The position numbers and the translations under genes are program-made. This document shows, piece by piece, positions 31,865-33,432 of a DNA stretch of 33,432 nt. Each line of letters starts with the position of its first letter. The stretch's first letter is position 1. Source of the stretch: an uncultured Verrucomicrobia subdivision 3 bacterium (GTDB lineage: Bacteria; Verrucomicrobiota; Verrucomicrobiia; Limisphaerales; UBA11358); the NCBI GenBank assembly GCA_903889895.1, contig CAISYZ010000066.1:1-33432 (forward strand), in the 5' to 3' direction. Below the pieces are notes generated by a model. It saw only the letters and a list, made by a program, of their open reading frames with translations, did no database searches and was not told where the DNA came from.

Positions 31865-31905
31865 AATTTTTAGTTTTTAGTTAATTTAAGGCGGAACTAA
31901 AAATT
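31865..31905. repeat. AT-rich inverted repeat between dnaA and the ABC gene
   Basis: aatttttagtt (31865-31875) and aactaaaaatt (31895-31905) are perfect inverted copies with a 19-base loop; a further tttttagtt copy follows the first arm. It occupies most of the 72-base gap. It has no clear T tail and resembles a phrase-like intergenic repeat, though it may add to termination of dnaA. Confidence 0.55.
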
Positions 31906-31920
31906 CAAAATAAAACTTCA

Positions 31921-32898
31921 ATGCCCGTCATCGAAGTCAAAAACCTCACCAAGGCTTTCCGAACTTACAAGAAACAGCCAGGGTTCTCTGGTGCCTTCAA
32001 AGGGCTGTTTCATAGGCAATACGAGCAAACCATTGCCGTCAATGATGTCAGCTTCCAAATTGAACCCGGTGAACTCGTTGGCTTCCTCGGCCCAAACGGT
32101 GCCGGCAAGACGACGACCTTGAAAATGCTGGCTGGTCTGCTTTACCCAACCAGCGGCGCAGCGAAGGTTCTCGGTCACACGCCTTGGGAACGGCATGACG
32201 ATTATCGTCGGCAATTCGCACTGGTGCTCGGCCAGAAAAACCAACTCTGGTGGGATTTGCCCGCGCGCGAGTCGCTGGAGCTGAACGCCAAAATTTACGG
32301 CATCCCAAAAGATTGCTTTGAAAAAACCGTTGGCGACATGACGGAACTACTTGGTGTGAAAGATAAATTAAACATCAGCGTCCGCGAACTTTCGCTTGGC
32401 GAGCGAATGAAGATGGAACTTATCGCGTCATTGCTCCATCAGCCAAAGGTCTTGTTTCTCGATGAGCCGACTATCGGCCTCGACGTGACGTCGCAAAAAA
32501 CCGTGCGCGACTTCATCCGTCGGCACAACGCAGAACAGAAAACAACAATCCTACTCACGAGTCATTACATGGCGGACATTCAAGAATTGTGTGATCGCGT
32601 CATCATCATTGACCAAGGGAAAATCTTCTTTGATGGCAAACTGAGCGAGATTGTGGATCGGTTCGCCGACTTCAAACTGGTGACGATTCAATGTAACAGC
32701 ACAGACACACATGTGGCAGAACAGTTATCCGGTTACGGCGAAGTGGTCGAAAAAGAATCCACCTCGATTAAACTTAGGGTGAAACGCGACCGAGTCATCC
32801 CGGCCTGCAAGGCGTTACTCGATGAACTGACGGTCACGGACATCGATATTCAAGAAGTGCCGATAGAGGATGTCATCCGGCAGATTTTTTCACGGTAA
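31921..32898 (+). CDS. ABC-2-type transporter ATP-binding protein, orphan in this window
   Basis: This 325-residue ATPase would power export through a separate ABC-2 permease. It has Walker A GPNGAGKTT at 57-65, Q-loop LGQKNQLWWDLPARESLELN, signature LSLGERMKMELIASLLHQPK, Walker B VLFLDEPTIGLDV and the H-loop LLTSHYMAD. The N-terminal stretch KKQPGFSGAFKGLFHRQYEQ is an insertion typical of a subgroup of export ATPases whose permeases usually lie next to them. Here the gene is followed by a terminator and an rRNA operon on the other strand, so the permease is elsewhere or lost. Its codon use looks less GC-biased than that of most of its neighbours. The transported substrate is unknown. Confidence 0.9.
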   Translation: MPVIEVKNLTKAFRTYKKQPGFSGAFKGLFHRQYEQTIAVNDVSFQIEPGELVGFLGPNGAGKTTTLKMLAGLLYPTSGAAKVLGHTPWERHDDYRRQFALVLGQKNQLWWDLPARESLELNAKIYGIPKDCFEKTVGDMTELLGVKDKLNISVRELSLGERMKMELIASLLHQPKVLFLDEPTIGLDVTSQKTVRDFIRRHNAEQKTTILLTSHYMADIQELCDRVIIIDQGKIFFDGKLSEIVDRFADFKLVTIQCNSTDTHVAEQLSGYGEVVEKESTSIKLRVKRDRVIPACKALLDELTVTDIDIQEVPIEDVIRQIFSR

Positions 32899-32916
32899 TA
32901 ATTATTTAAGGCAATA

Positions 32917-32947
32917 AAAAACCCAGAGATGATATCTCTGGGTTTTT
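32917..32947. terminator. Strong bidirectional terminator between ABC gene and rRNA operon
   Basis: A perfect 14-bp stem aaaaacccagagat/atctctgggttttt with a 3-base loop gat gives a T run on either strand. It lies 18 bases after the ABC stop and just beyond the 3' end of the minus-strand 5S rRNA, so it can end both transcripts. Confidence 0.93.
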
Positions 32948-32956
32948 AATTAAAAG

Positions 32957-33071
32957 ACTGGCGGCTACCTACTCTCGCGGAAGCTATACAACCACTACCA
33001 TCGGCCATGCAGCGTTTGACGGTCGTGTTCGGAATGGGAACGAGTCGGACCACTGCGGTATTGCCACCAAA
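32957..33071 (-). rRNA. rrf: 5S ribosomal RNA
   Basis: Read on the minus strand, this roughly 115-base segment has 5S features: the terminal helix ggtggc/gccgcc, the conserved CCCATTCCGAACACG of loop B/C, GGCCGATGGTAGT and the CGCGAGAGTAGGTAGCCGCC 3' part. It follows the 23S gene by about 142 bases and ends just before a strong terminator. Ends are estimated from the terminal helix to within a few bases. Confidence 0.92.
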
Positions 33072-33213
33072 TTGATGCGCACGTTTTTTACGTGCAAAAT
33101 TATTTTATAAAGATCATCCGAAGCTTTTCGGTGATTCTCTGAAAACTACACACAGGAGTCTATTGGCGTTTACAATTCGCGAGTTGAAATTGTCTTTCCA
33201 AATAAATGGAAAA
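33072..33213 (-). other. 23S-5S spacer
   Basis: About 142 bases of spacer with no tRNA. On the minus strand an imperfect hairpin (33189-33200 with 33207-33218) sits right at the 23S 3' end, and a perfect 6-bp stem gcacgt/acgtgc (33079-33095) lies just before the 5S gene. Both are reasonable processing sites for the rRNA precursor. Confidence 0.6.
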
Positions 33214-33432
33214 GCAATCAAGCCGCACGACCGATTAGTGCTGGTCAGCTGAACGCCTCGCGGCGCTTACACTCCCAGCCTATTAAACGGGTGGTCTGCC
33301 CGTGGTCTTTAGGGACTTGCGTCCGGGAAACATTATCTTGGGATGAGCTTGGCACTTAGATGCTTTCAGCGCTTATCTCTTCCGCACATGGCTACGCAGC
33401 GATGCCCCTGACGGAACAACTGCCACACCAGA
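33214..33432 (-). rRNA. rrl: 23S ribosomal RNA, 3' end (runs off the right edge)
   Basis: The minus-strand reading matches the conserved 3' end of bacterial 23S rRNA: GAAAGCATCTAAGTGCC, AGCTCATCCCAAGAT, GGCTGGGAGTGTAAGCGC and ACCAGCACTAATCGGTCG followed by TGCGGCTTGATT. The first part of the gene, 16S and any spacer tRNAs are outside the window. The 3' boundary was placed by analogy with E. coli and may be off by a few bases. Confidence 0.93.

Noticed and set aside
33072..33213. tRNA gene in the 23S-5S spacer
   Set aside because: No cloverleaf-like arms or GGTTCGA-type T loop could be found on either strand.
1..33432. CRISPR array, insertion sequence or prophage
   Set aside because: No regularly spaced repeats, transposase or integrase motifs, or phage structural genes were seen in any frame.

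Overview
The window looks like chromosomal DNA of a Gram-negative bacterium with fairly high GC, most likely a Verrucomicrobiota member near the Pedosphaerales/Limisphaerales (subdivision 3). The support is a complete Tol-Pal operon (outer membrane), an exosortase-associated TIGR04073-type lipoprotein, futalosine-pathway menaquinone synthesis (mqnA), hopanoid radical-SAM genes (hpnH, hpnJ) and several small Verrucomicrobia-like proteins. The taxon is an inference from gene content; the partial 23S rRNA at the right edge could settle it.

Layout. 1-3.0 kb: 5' part of tyrS (-), murJ (+), ispE (-). 3.0-4.9 kb: tatA-tatC-lipoprotein (-), closed by a clear terminator. 5.0-8.9 kb: tolQ-tolR-tolA-tolB-pal (-), also closed by a terminator. 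9.1-11.1 kb: a large membrane/TPR protein (+), convergent with bioD (-). 11.9-15.5 kb: tig-tolC-mqnA (+). 15.5-16.8 kb: a PfkB-family kinase and a glyoxalase (-). 16.9-19.7 kb: a Fur/PerR-family regulator, sufB and sufC (-), with a 19-bp perfect Fur-family-type operator in front of the regulator. 19.7-21.1 kb: a PmtA-like methyltransferase and a TPR protein (-). 21.2-25.7 kb: a small lipoprotein, hpnH, hpnJ and an NtrC-type regulator (+). 25.7-26.1 kb: an AT-rich patch with what looks like a truncated Wzz-type polysaccharide chain-length protein. 26.1-30 kb: a glyoxalase/dioxygenase-fold protein, an alpha/beta hydrolase, PhnA, two small proteins and an RhlE-type helicase. 30-30.5 kb: an AT-richer intergenic region. 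30.5-32.9 kb: dnaA and an ABC ATPase without its permease. 33.0-33.4 kb: 5S and the 3' end of 23S rRNA on the minus strand, tail to tail with the ABC gene.

Functional themes are envelope biology (lipid II flipping, Tat export, Tol-Pal, TolC, hopanoid side-chain modification, lipid methylation), cofactors and isoprenoids (IspE, BioD, MqnA), Fe-S assembly under a probable peroxide/metal-responsive regulator, and core information processing (TyrS, trigger factor, RNA helicase, DnaA, rRNA). No insertion sequences, CRISPR arrays, tRNAs or phage genes were seen. The best leads are the regulator-suf operator with its unusual metal-site residues, the hairpin that covers the start codon of a 68-aa gene, the enlarged HpnH, the repeat-bearing TatC loop, and several different short phrase-like repeats in intergenic gaps.
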